DNA from: Flavobacteriaceae bacterium PS02337
GTDB taxonomy: Bacteria; Bacteroidota; Bacteroidia; Flavobacteriales; Flavobacteriaceae
DNA: 41,685 bases
Reading direction: 5' to 3'
Assembly (NCBI GenBank): GCA_029959285.1
Contig: JASCOE010000022.1
Span: 1 to 41,685 of the forward strand
Shown: positions 33,741 to 41,560 of the stretch, piece after piece
How the letters are laid out: each line of letters opens with the position of its first letter
Position numbering within the stretch: the stretch's first letter is position 1
Translations under genes and position numbers: made by a program
Notes under the pieces: generated by a model
Told to the model about the DNA's origin: nothing
What the model saw: only the letters and a program-made list of their open reading frames with translations
The model's database searches: none

Positions 33741-35045
33741 ATGGAAAATTTTACTATGTCCAAAACCACCACTTTTTACGCATTAGGGTTAAGTTATAAG
33801 AAAGCAGATGCAGTCATTAGAGGGAAATTTAGTTTAGATACTAAAGCACAATCTGGTTTATTAGTACAAGCCAAAGCGGAAGGTATAGAGTCATTAATTG
33901 TTACTTCTACTTGTAATAGAACTGAAATTTATGGTTTTGCGCATCATCCTTATGAGTTAATTAAATTACTTTGTGAAAACAGCAATGGTTCTGTAGAAGA
34001 ATTTCAACAAGTTGCTTATATATACAAAAATGAGGAAGCTGTTAACCATATGTTCAGGGTAGCAACAGGTTTAGACAGTCAGATTTTGGGTGATTTTGAA
34101 ATCATTAGTCAAATTAAGAGCGCTTTTAATCACAGTAAGCAGGAAGGTTTAGTGAATACTTTTATGGACCGTTTAATAAACTCTGTTATTCAGGCGAGCA
34201 AAAAAGTCAAAAATGAGACTAAAATTTCTTCTGGAGCAACGTCCGTTTCTTTTGCATCAGTGCAGTATATTATTCGAAATGTAGCAGATATTGGAAATAA
34301 AAATATTTTGTTATTCGGAACAGGGAAAATAGGCAGAAATACTTGCGAAAATTTAGTAAAACATACTAAAAACAGTCATATTGCCCTTATAAACAGAACA
34401 AAAAACAAAGCCGAATTATTGGCTGGAAAACTCAATGTTATTGTAAAAGATTACGACGATTTGAAAGAAGAACTACAGCAGGCAGATGTGCTGGTTGTAG
34501 CTACAGGAGCACAAAACCCGACTATTGACAAAACATTGCTTACTTTACATAAACCCTTATTGATTCTGGACTTGTCCATTCCACGTAATGTAGATACTAA
34601 TGTAGAAGAAATACCCGGTGTAACTTTGATACATCTGGATGATTTATCTCAAATTACTGACGACACGCTTGAAAAAAGAAAACAGCATATCCCTGCTGCG
34701 GAAGCCATTATTGATGATCTGAAATTAGAATTGAATACCTGGGTAAACGGCCGAAAATGTGCACCAACAATCCATGCATTAAAAGCCAAGCTAAATGATA
34801 TCGTGTCGGCTGAATTTGCTTTTCAAAAAAAGAAAACAATCAATTTTGATGAAGTTCAGATGGATTTAATCAGTTCGAGAATTATTCAAAAAATAACAAA
34901 TCATTTTGCAAGTCATTTAAAAAATGAGAATACTTGCGTGGATCAAAGTATTGAATTTATTGAAAAAGTATTTCAAATAGGGCAGCTTGCTCCAAAGAAT
35001 AGTACTTCATCAGTAGAAGAAAAATACCAAGTCAATCTTTCATAA
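33741..35045 (+). CDS. hemA: Glutamyl-tRNA reductase
   Basis: The 434-residue enzyme reduces glutamyl-tRNA to glutamate-1-semialdehyde with NADPH, the first committed step of tetrapyrrole synthesis in bacteria. The catalytic cysteine is about C58 in VTSTCNRTEIYGF; the NADPH site reads LLFGTGKIGRNTCENL, followed by INRTKNKAELLAGKL; the dimerisation helix ends the protein. An ATG at 33756 is an alternative start. Flavobacterial hemA is often followed by hemC; here a Crp/Fnr gene follows instead, so this locus may be rearranged or a second copy. Confidence 0.96.
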   Translation: MENFTMSKTTTFYALGLSYKKADAVIRGKFSLDTKAQSGLLVQAKAEGIESLIVTSTCNRTEIYGFAHHPYELIKLLCENSNGSVEEFQQVAYIYKNEEAVNHMFRVATGLDSQILGDFEIISQIKSAFNHSKQEGLVNTFMDRLINSVIQASKKVKNETKISSGATSVSFASVQYIIRNVADIGNKNILLFGTGKIGRNTCENLVKHTKNSHIALINRTKNKAELLAGKLNVIVKDYDDLKEELQQADVLVVATGAQNPTIDKTLLTLHKPLLILDLSIPRNVDTNVEEIPGVTLIHLDDLSQITDDTLEKRKQHIPAAEAIIDDLKLELNTWVNGRKCAPTIHALKAKLNDIVSAEFAFQKKKTINFDEVQMDLISSRIIQKITNHFASHLKNENTCVDQSIEFIEKVFQIGQLAPKNSTSSVEEKYQVNLS

Positions 35046-35094
35046 ATAGTTTTATAAATTTCTTAAATTAAGATCTCTCATAAAATAAATAAAA

Positions 35095-35114
35095 AAGCGC
35101 CCTTGAAAGCGCTT
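35095..35114 (+). terminator. Small hairpin after hemA
   Basis: AAGCGC pairs with GCGCTT around CCTTGAAA, with A-rich sequence to the left and no clear T-run to the right. It may be a weak terminator. Confidence 0.45.
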
Positions 35115-35267
35115 GTACTTTGCCAAATCCTGAATAAAAATTATCTTTTCCATTTCACAGAACCCTATTGAAATTGCTTATAGATTAAAGATTTAAAATT
35201 AATGAGCATACTTTTTAATAGTTTATTAATTCTTAAATTGTATATATTTACACAAAAACCAATAAAT

Positions 35268-35945
35268 ATGTACGAAGATTTAAAATATTGGTATTTGCGG
35301 GATCACAAATTATTCAGGACACTTAGTTTTTCGCAAATCAGGCAATTATGTATTATTACAGGTTTTAAAAAAGCTTCAAAAGGAGAAATTATTTATTTTT
35401 CATCTTCAGACGTGCCGCGGATTTTTTTGCTTAAAAAAGGAAATATAAAAATTGTTGCTATTGACCATGACGGCAACGAAACCATAAAAGACATTATTCA
35501 AAAAGGGGATTTATTTGGAGAATTAACGCTGGAAACGGATAATAAAGTCGAAGAATACGCAAAAGTACTTTCTGACGATGTTGTAATTTGCAGTTTTTTA
35601 ATGTCTGATTTTGAAGATTTATTACTTAGAAATCCAACATTGGCTATTTCGTATACCAAATTTGTAGGTTTGAAAATGAAGCGTATCAAAAATAGTTACT
35701 CCAATTTAATTTCTAAAGATGCCAAAACCAGATTGTATCAATTCCTGAAAGACTGGGCAGAAAACGAAGGTGTAAGAGAAGGAAATTCGGTTGTATTAGA
35801 AAACTATTTAACTCAAAACGATATTGCCCAAATTATCTGTACTTCAAGACAAACCGCCACACAATTGCTGAATGAAATGGAAGCCAATCAGCTTTTACAC
35901 TACAATAGAAAAGAAATTATCATTGCAGATATTACCAAATTATAA
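35268..35945 (+). CDS. Crp/Fnr-family transcriptional regulator
   Basis: The 225-residue protein has an N-terminal cyclic-nucleotide-binding-type barrel (about 20-125: GEIIYFSSSDVPRIFLLKKG, KDIIQKGDLFGELTLE) and a C-terminal Crp-type winged helix (about 150-220: NYLTQNDIAQIICTSRQTAT as recognition region). The FNR cysteines for an iron-sulfur cluster are absent from the N-terminus, so it is not an oxygen sensor of the FNR kind. The ATG at 35268 is preferred; the earlier TTG/ATG region up to 35202 adds an unusual leader. It lies 90 bases ahead of a seven-gene operon and may control it. Confidence 0.92.
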   Translation: MYEDLKYWYLRDHKLFRTLSFSQIRQLCIITGFKKASKGEIIYFSSSDVPRIFLLKKGNIKIVAIDHDGNETIKDIIQKGDLFGELTLETDNKVEEYAKVLSDDVVICSFLMSDFEDLLLRNPTLAISYTKFVGLKMKRIKNSYSNLISKDAKTRLYQFLKDWAENEGVREGNSVVLENYLTQNDIAQIICTSRQTATQLLNEMEANQLLHYNRKEIIIADITKL

Positions 35946-36000
35946 TTATTTTGGGCTAAGTGTAAATTAGCCGACATTTCGCTTTCTCATAGTGCAATAA

Positions 36001-36026
36001 TTTTACATCATCAAAAAGATGTAAAA
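36001..36026. promoter_or_regulatory. Inverted repeat just before the peroxiredoxin operon
   Basis: TTTTACATC (36001-36009) and GATGTAAAA (36018-36026) form a perfect 9-bp inverted repeat with an 8-base centre, ending nine bases before the first start codon. Size and symmetry suit a dimeric regulator such as the adjacent Crp/Fnr protein; alternatively it is an RNA hairpin at the ribosome entry site. Confidence 0.6.
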
Positions 36027-36035
36027 CATTAAGCT

Positions 36036-36632
36036 ATGAAAAAATTACTTTTTATTTTTTTAGTAACCCTTATTTCGGTTGCTAATGCGCAGAACATGAT
36101 TGCCAAATCTGCCAATGATATTGCTCCTTTGTTGATAGGAGAGAAAATCCCAAACCTTACTTTAAAATCATCTGAAAACACAGATGTAAATATTTCAGAC
36201 CTTCTTAAAAAGAAAAAGACAGTTCTTATTTTTTACCGCGGAGGCTGGTGTCCGTTTTGTAATATTCATTTGCAGGGATTGGCTGAAGCCGAAAAAGAAA
36301 TTCTGGATTTAGGATATCAAATTATTGGAATAAGTCCGGATTCTCCTGAAAATTTAAAAATGACATCAGAAAAAGATAAAGTAAAATATACCTTACTTTC
36401 TGACTCAAAAGGAGAATTAATAAAAGCCGTAGGAATCGCTTTTGAGGCTCCCGAAAACTACAAATCTATAATTAACGTACATTCTAATGGAATGAATACG
36501 AGTTTCTTACCTGTTCCTTCGGTTTTTGTTGTAAATACAGATAGTTACATACTTTTTGAATATATCTCGCCAGATTTTAAGCAACGTATCACGACCGAAT
36601 TACTTGTTTCAGTATTAAAAAATTTCAAATAA
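36036..36632 (+). CDS. Exported peroxiredoxin-like (AhpC/TSA, redoxin) protein
   Basis: The 198-residue protein has a signal peptide (TLISVANAQ end) and a thioredoxin-fold redoxin domain. The active-site segment is FYRGGWCPFCNIHLQGLAEA, with a CxxC in place of the T-x-x-C of classic peroxiredoxins; IIGISPDSPENLKM follows. Family members reduce peroxides or act as thiol oxidoreductases; this one would act in the periplasm. It is the first gene of a tight operon and begins nine bases after the inverted repeat. Confidence 0.93.
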   Translation: MKKLLFIFLVTLISVANAQNMIAKSANDIAPLLIGEKIPNLTLKSSENTDVNISDLLKKKKTVLIFYRGGWCPFCNIHLQGLAEAEKEILDLGYQIIGISPDSPENLKMTSEKDKVKYTLLSDSKGELIKAVGIAFEAPENYKSIINVHSNGMNTSFLPVPSVFVVNTDSYILFEYISPDFKQRITTELLVSVLKNFK

Positions 36633-36638
36633 AATAAG

Positions 36639-37097
36639 ATGAAAAAGCTAGTATTATTTTTATTGATTTTGGTTTCAGGGATTTCATTTGCTCAAAACGA
36701 GGCCAAAAGAGTGAGTCAGTTTAATGTAGAAAATAAAATTGCGATTAAAGGTTATGATCCCGTAGGATATTTTAATCAGGGAAAAGCAATTAAAGGAAAA
36801 AAAGAAATATCAACTTCTTACCAAGGCATAACATATAATTTTTCGTCAGGCGAAAATAAAAATGCATTTCTAAAAAATCCATCAAAATATGAACCGCAAT
36901 ACGGTGGTTGGTGTGCATATGCGATGGGAAGCTCTGGTGAAAAAGTCGAAATAAACCCGGAAACATTTAAAATCGTCGATGGCAAATTGTTTCTGTTTTA
37001 CAACGCCTATTTTAATAATACCTTGAAAAGCTGGAATAAAGATGAAGCTAATTTAAAAACTCAGGCCGATAATAATTGGAAAAAAATCTATAAATAA
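36639..37097 (+). CDS. Exported YHS-domain protein
   Basis: The 152-residue protein has a signal peptide (LVSGISFAQ end) and a YHS domain: AIKGYDPVGYFNQGKAIKG, TYNFSSGENKNAFLKNPSKY and EPQYGGWCAYAMGSSGEK. YHS domains often go with heavy-metal or metal-cofactor handling, and exported single-domain forms are common in Bacteroidota without a proven role. A cysteine in GGWCAYA is the only one in the mature part. It lies six bases after the peroxiredoxin stop. Confidence 0.92.
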   Translation: MKKLVLFLLILVSGISFAQNEAKRVSQFNVENKIAIKGYDPVGYFNQGKAIKGKKEISTSYQGITYNFSSGENKNAFLKNPSKYEPQYGGWCAYAMGSSGEKVEINPETFKIVDGKLFLFYNAYFNNTLKSWNKDEANLKTQADNNWKKIYK

Positions 37098-37105
37098 CGA
37101 GAGCC

Positions 37106-37486
37106 ATGAAAAATGAAATTATACTATGGATTCTTAGAATAGTGGCTGCGTTAATTTTATTGCAAACCTTGTATTTTAAGTTCAGTGGAGCAGAAGAAAG
37201 TATCTATATTTTCACAGCTCTAGGAATAGAACCTTACGGAAGAATTGGTTCAGGAATAGCTGAATTGATTGTTGCCATTTTGATCCTGATACCAAAAACA
37301 ACATGGATTGGCGCTATGGTTGGATGCGCGATAATGGGCGGAGCTATTTTATCACACGTATTCGTTTTAGGGCTCGTGGTTAAAGATGACGGAGGATTAC
37401 TTTTTTGCCTGGCTGTTATTACATTATTATGCTGTTTGGGTCTGCTTTATTTCAATAAAAATAAATTGTTTAATCTTCTAAATTAA
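37106..37486 (+). CDS. DoxX-family membrane protein
   Basis: This 126-residue protein has four membrane helices (about 7-20, 42-62, 70-90, 98-118) and the DoxX-type pattern: ILLQTLYFKFSGAEESIYIF near the start and GRIGSGIAELIVAILIL in helix 2. DoxX-like proteins are linked to thiol and oxidative stress systems in several bacteria, which suits the peroxiredoxin two genes upstream. It lies eight bases after the YHS gene. The reaction is unknown. Confidence 0.88.
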   Translation: MKNEIILWILRIVAALILLQTLYFKFSGAEESIYIFTALGIEPYGRIGSGIAELIVAILILIPKTTWIGAMVGCAIMGGAILSHVFVLGLVVKDDGGLLFCLAVITLLCCLGLLYFNKNKLFNLLN

Positions 37487-37491
37487 AAGTC

Positions 37492-37980
37492 ATGTTACTA
37501 CAATCAATACATAATAGTTTAGATGAATTAATCGATTTAATGAATCAATTATCGGATAACGATTATTCAAGATCTTGCCAAGCTTTAAGCAATGCCACTA
37601 TTGGCGAACATACCAGACATATTCTTGAAATGTTTCAATGTCTGGAAAAAAGCTATGATTCGGGCATTTTAAATTATGATAACCGGGAAAGAAACAACCA
37701 GATTCAAACAGAAACCGAATTTGCTAAAAAATACATTTTTCAAATTAAAGAAGGTTTGAAAAGCGAAAATAAAACAATTTACTTAGAACAGGCTGTCGAT
37801 AGTGTTACGAGCAGGATTCAAAGTAATTATTACAGAGAATTACTGTATAATTTAGAGCATTGTGTTCATCATCAGGCTCTAATAAAAGTAGCTGTTTTGC
37901 AATTCGAAGATATCTTAATAGATGAAAATTTTGGCGTAGCGCGCTCAACAATAGAATACAGAAAACAATGTGTACAGTAA
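37492..37980 (+). CDS. DinB-family (YfiT/bacillithiol transferase-like fold) protein
   Basis: The 162-residue soluble protein is a four-helix bundle of the DinB type. The metal-ligand histidines expected for the family are in IGEHTRHILEMFQCLE and in LLYNLEHCVHHQALIKVAVL. DinB-fold enzymes include thiol-S-transferases and metal-dependent hydrolases. It starts five bases after the DoxX gene, and its end overlaps the next gene by 13 bases, so it is translated together with it. Confidence 0.88.
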   Translation: MLLQSIHNSLDELIDLMNQLSDNDYSRSCQALSNATIGEHTRHILEMFQCLEKSYDSGILNYDNRERNNQIQTETEFAKKYIFQIKEGLKSENKTIYLEQAVDSVTSRIQSNYYRELLYNLEHCVHHQALIKVAVLQFEDILIDENFGVARSTIEYRKQCVQ

Positions 37981-38678
37981 GTTTTGTAAATAATAATGGA
38001 GTTGCAATTATTACTTCAAACCGGGATGAAAAAGTAATTCGGCCCGGTGCCATTGTGCCTAGAAATTATAAGCACAACGGAAAAAATATTATGTATCCGA
38101 AAGATTCAAAAGCCGGAGGAACCTGGTTTGCAATGGATGAAAACGGAACTGTTCTGGTTTTATTAAATGGAGGAATCACAAAACACAACCCGATATTGCC
38201 TTATAGAAAAAGCCGCGGATTAATTGCTTTGGATCTAATATCTAATGAATCACCAAAGGATTTTTGGAACCAAATTGACCTGGATAATATCGAGCCGTTT
38301 ACTTTGGTTTTGTATCAGGGAGAAGTTTTGTTTGAGTTGATTTGGGATGGTTTTGTAAAAAGAAAAACACAATTGGATGAAACTCAAAACCATATTTGGT
38401 CATCGGTTACTTTATATCCGGACGAAGTTAGAAAGGAAAGAGCAGCTTGGTTTTTTGATTTTTTGAAAGATAAAAATGAAATATCAGCTTTAATTATGCT
38501 TGATTTTCATAGAAACACTCATAGCGATGATGTGCAAAACGGTTTAATCATTAACAGAGAGAATATGATGAAGACCTTAAGCGTAACGCAAACCGTAATT
38601 GAGCAAAATAAAGGTGTAATGAAATATTATGATTTAGTTAAAACAGAAGATTTTTCAACCTCTTTTATTCGAATTTAA
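37968..38678 (+). CDS. NRDE/TANGO2-family protein
   Basis: The 236-residue protein begins MCTVSF and carries the name-giving motif IITSNRDEKVIRPGA, then GGTWFAMDENG, as in the NRDE (TANGO2-like, PF05742) family. The cysteine at position 2 suggests Ntn-hydrolase-type chemistry. Eukaryotic TANGO2 relatives have been tied to heme or acyl-CoA handling; whether bacterial ones share that is not settled to my knowledge. It overlaps the DinB gene by 13 bases and precedes the ATP-grasp gene by 11. Confidence 0.9.
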   Translation: MCTVSFVNNNGVAIITSNRDEKVIRPGAIVPRNYKHNGKNIMYPKDSKAGGTWFAMDENGTVLVLLNGGITKHNPILPYRKSRGLIALDLISNESPKDFWNQIDLDNIEPFTLVLYQGEVLFELIWDGFVKRKTQLDETQNHIWSSVTLYPDEVRKERAAWFFDFLKDKNEISALIMLDFHRNTHSDDVQNGLIINRENMMKTLSVTQTVIEQNKGVMKYYDLVKTEDFSTSFIRI

Positions 38679-38689
38679 AACTTGTAGAG

Positions 38690-39724
38690 ATGAAACTATT
38701 TTTTCACAAAGTAACCAATTGGGAGTATTGGCCATTTCAGGTTTTGTATGTTCCTATCTATTTTCTATGGGCTTATTATGCGATCAAAGCAAGATCGATT
38801 TTTTTCTTTAATGCGTCTAATCCAAAAATTAAAAATGGGGGATTTATTATGGAAAGCAAAAAACAGATTTATGATTTGTTGCCCAAAAAACACTATCCCA
38901 AAACCATTTTAATTCGGGAAAATACAAGTTTAAAAGAGATAGTAGAAAATGTAGTTGAAAAGCAAATATATTTTCCATTAATTGCAAAACCGGATATTGG
39001 TTTGCGTGGTTCGGGTGTAAAAAAAATCAAAACAGTATCTGAACTGAAAGAATATGCCGAAAAAGCTAATTTTGACTTTTTGCTGCAGGATTTAATTCCG
39101 TTTAAAAATGAAGTAGGGATTTTCTATGTTCGTCATCCACTTCAAAAAAACGGAAAAATTACCGGAATTGTTTCTAAAGAATTCCTGATTATAATAGGCG
39201 ATGGAAAATCTACGATTGAAGATTTAATCAAACAAACGCCAAGATTTAAATTGCAGTTTGATGTTCTGAAAGAAGAATATCACGATCAATTGCACCGAAT
39301 TCTGCAAAAAGGCGAAGCACTAAATTTAGTTCCGTTTGGCAATCACGCGCGAGGCGCAAAATTTCTGGACGGAAGCGATTGGATTACTCCAAAATTAACT
39401 AAGACGATCAACGAAATTGCCACTCAAATTCCGGAATTCTATTTCGGGCGTTTTGATATCATGTATAATACTTTTGAAGAATTAGAACGCGGAGAAAATT
39501 TCCAGATTGTTGAGCTAAACGGAGCTGCTAGTGAACCCACACACATTTACGATCCCAAGCATTCGGTTTGGTTTGCATGGAAAGAATTGGCAAGACATAT
39601 TACATATATGTACGAAATAAGTGTGGAGAACCATAAAAGGGGCGTTCCATATTTGGATTACAAAGTAGGAATGCGCGAATACAGATTGCATTTAGCACAA
39701 AACAATAAAATAATGAATTTCTAA
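38690..39724 (+). CDS. ATP-grasp enzyme, D-alanine--D-alanine ligase-like
   Basis: The 344-residue protein has a hydrophobic stretch near the N-terminus (about 14-33) and then an ATP-grasp fold: FPLIAKPDIGLRGSGVKKI (ATP-binding lysine and glycine loop), FLLQDLIPFKNEVGIFYVRH, IPEFYFGRFDIMYNTFEELE and the metal-binding FQIVELNGAASEPTHIYDP. Such enzymes join a carboxylate to an amine or thiol. It differs from Ddl in its N-terminal part and in the operon context, so peptidoglycan D-Ala-D-Ala synthesis is unlikely. The substrate is unknown. Confidence 0.87.
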   Translation: MKLFFHKVTNWEYWPFQVLYVPIYFLWAYYAIKARSIFFFNASNPKIKNGGFIMESKKQIYDLLPKKHYPKTILIRENTSLKEIVENVVEKQIYFPLIAKPDIGLRGSGVKKIKTVSELKEYAEKANFDFLLQDLIPFKNEVGIFYVRHPLQKNGKITGIVSKEFLIIIGDGKSTIEDLIKQTPRFKLQFDVLKEEYHDQLHRILQKGEALNLVPFGNHARGAKFLDGSDWITPKLTKTINEIATQIPEFYFGRFDIMYNTFEELERGENFQIVELNGAASEPTHIYDPKHSVWFAWKELARHITYMYEISVENHKRGVPYLDYKVGMREYRLHLAQNNKIMNF

Positions 39725-39726
39725 AA

Positions 39727-40380
39727 ATGAAAAGAGTAAAAAATATCTCAGTCGGATTTCTGATAAGTTTTCTGGGATCAATTCCGATTGGATATTTAAA
39801 CTTAGTTGGACTGGAAATCTATACAAAATCAGGCCTTCATAACTTGGTTTTCTTTTTGTTTGGAGTCGTTTTTGTAGAAGCATTTGTGATTTATTTTACC
39901 TTGCTTTTTGCCAGACAGCTCGTAAAAAATAGAAAATTAATGAAGATCATTGATTTATTTTCAGTCGTTTTTATGTTTATTTTGGCTTCTGTTTTTTATT
40001 TAAATTTTAATCAAACTACAAAATCAAATGATTATTTAAAGGAATATTTAATGTATTCACCTTTTGTAATTGGTGTAATGTTAAATTGTTTTAATTTTTT
40101 GCAATTACCCTTTTGGACCAGTTGGAATTTGTTATTGCTTAACGGAAAATATATTACAATCGAAAAGAAGTTTAAATATTATTATATAACAGGAACTTCC
40201 ATTGGGGCTTTCCTGGGAATGTTTTCATTTGTTTTAGTAATCGAAAGCATTTTTCAAAAAGCAAAATTTCTACAACTTATTTTTATAAACGCAATTCCGT
40301 TTTTTTTTATTCTATTAGGTATTTTTAAAGCATTAAAAATATTTAGAACGAATTACAAGATTCGTGATTCAAATTATTAA
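39727..40380 (+). CDS. LysE-family-like exporter
   Basis: The 217-residue protein has six hydrophobic segments and the N-terminal GFLISFLGSIPIGYLNLVGL pattern of LysE/RhtB-type transporters, which export amino acids or small amphipathic compounds. It starts two bases after the ATP-grasp stop and is the last gene of the operon. A joint logic is possible in which the ATP-grasp enzyme makes a small product and this protein exports it; that is inference from position. Confidence 0.8.
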   Translation: MKRVKNISVGFLISFLGSIPIGYLNLVGLEIYTKSGLHNLVFFLFGVVFVEAFVIYFTLLFARQLVKNRKLMKIIDLFSVVFMFILASVFYLNFNQTTKSNDYLKEYLMYSPFVIGVMLNCFNFLQLPFWTSWNLLLLNGKYITIEKKFKYYYITGTSIGAFLGMFSFVLVIESIFQKAKFLQLIFINAIPFFFILLGIFKALKIFRTNYKIRDSNY

Positions 40381-40528
40381 CTTTTTCCATCTAAAAATTC
40401 TGGTAAATAAAGAATTCATATGTTAATGAGTTACAGCTTCAAAATTCTCATAAAGCACTTTTTTTCAATTTAACTTAAGCTTAAATATTTTTCCAGTCAG
40501 TACGCTGTGTGCTTATAATTATTTTTTT

Positions 40529-40665
40529 GGGAGCTCTTCCCGCTATACATTCCACCCGAGCGTTAGCGAACTGGCGAAGCAATCTTTTGTGCCGAAACCC
40601 GGCACAAAAGGATTTCACTGCTATCGGGGCTAAAAAGGTGAATAGGCAATTGCGGAATTACCTAT
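40529..40665. repeat. TGTGCCGAA-CCCCGG dispersed repeat, copy D (long form)
   Basis: From GGGAGCTCTTCCCGCTATAC through CCCGAGCGTTAGCGAACTGG, TTTTGTGCCGAAACCCGGCA, ATCGGGGCTAAAAAGGTGAA and GGCAATTGCGGAATTACCTA. Nearly identical to copy C, including the extra block absent from A and B. Confidence 0.9.
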
Positions 40666-41072
40666 GCTAAAGGCAAACGTGAATATACCGCATAAATGGA
40701 ATCTCGCAAAAAGGTCTTTAGCCCAACCTGCTGTGTGATGCAGCAGAACAGCAGTAAAATAATTCCCTGTTTTTGAGTTACACGGATTCGGGTTTTGAAC
40801 ATACAGAGAAAAAAAATGCTGAATTTAAGGCAGTCTTTATCAGGTCTTGTTTTTAATTGCGCATAATTTCTTACTTCAAAAAAGTGTTGTATTTACATAA
40901 TTCCCATGTTTGAGGTGGAAATTATGTAAATGTTAAAATTACGCTTGCTTTGTTAAAATAGAAAAATTACCTTCAATTATTATTAACCGGATAACGGATA
41001 TAATTCAATTCTTTATTGATTTACAAATGACTATAGCGATATAACCTGCTGCGGATTCTTAGATTATAGTTT

Positions 41073-41080
41073 TATGTTTG
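41073..41080 (+). promoter_or_regulatory. Promoter -7 element (TATGTTTG) of the response regulator gene
   Basis: TATGTTTG fits TAnnTTTG and lies 18 bases before the ATG at 41099. A transcript from it would start downstream of the TTG at 41078, which rules that TTG out as start. Confidence 0.5.
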
Positions 41081-41098
41081 CCTGACAAACTGCCTATT

Positions 41099-41548
41099 AT
41101 GCCTGAGGGTACAAACTCAAAACAGATTATCTGCCTTGCTGACAATGATGAGGACGACCGCATGATGCTTCATGAAGTGCTTTTAACATTTAACCCTAAC
41201 AGCTTTGATATTATCGAGCTTTGCAGCGCAGAGCAGCTTACCGAGCATCTCTGCAAACCGGGCATCAGATTTCCGGATTATATTTTTCTAGATCCGGCCA
41301 TGCACGGCATGTCAGGGTTTGAGCTCATTGAGCAGATCAGAAAGGCGGATCAGGGCAGAAGGGTAAAGATCATCATTTATACCATTGGCAGCTTTGCTTC
41401 AAGCATGGAGAGGGCATTTTCACTGGGGGCAGATTTTTATGCCGTAAAGCCCAATAGTTACAGTGATCTTACAAATCTGGTAAAAATAGTATTCCAAACC
41501 CATTGGGACGCCGCAGAGCCCCAGGACAGGATATTCCATGTACGGTGA
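41099..41548 (+). CDS. Single-domain response regulator
   Basis: The 149-residue protein is a receiver domain only. The acidic residues are D15, D17 and D19-D20 in LADNDEDDR, the phosphorylated aspartate is D65 in IFLDPAMHGMSG, the conserved threonine is T95 in IIYTIG and the lysine is K117 in YAVKPNS. It has no output domain, so it would act by protein contact or as a phosphate relay. No kinase gene is adjacent in the window. The start at 41099 is supported by the promoter motif; the insertion sequence begins only about 12 bases after the stop. Confidence 0.9.
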   Translation: MPEGTNSKQIICLADNDEDDRMMLHEVLLTFNPNSFDIIELCSAEQLTEHLCKPGIRFPDYIFLDPAMHGMSGFELIEQIRKADQGRRVKIIIYTIGSFASSMERAFSLGADFYAVKPNSYSDLTNLVKIVFQTHWDAAEPQDRIFHVR

Positions 41549-41560
41549 TTTCAAAAGTTT

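Larger units (their letters stand above)
40381..41098. other. Long spacer with dispersed repeat copy D
   Basis: About 720 bases with no supported gene. It holds the best-preserved long copy of the dispersed repeat (40529-40665). The stretch 40670-40860 has somewhat higher GC and fragments of open frame but nothing recognisable. An inverted repeat, ATTTACATAATTCC near 40890 and GGAAATTATGTAAAT near 40917, could be a hairpin. Confidence 0.55.
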
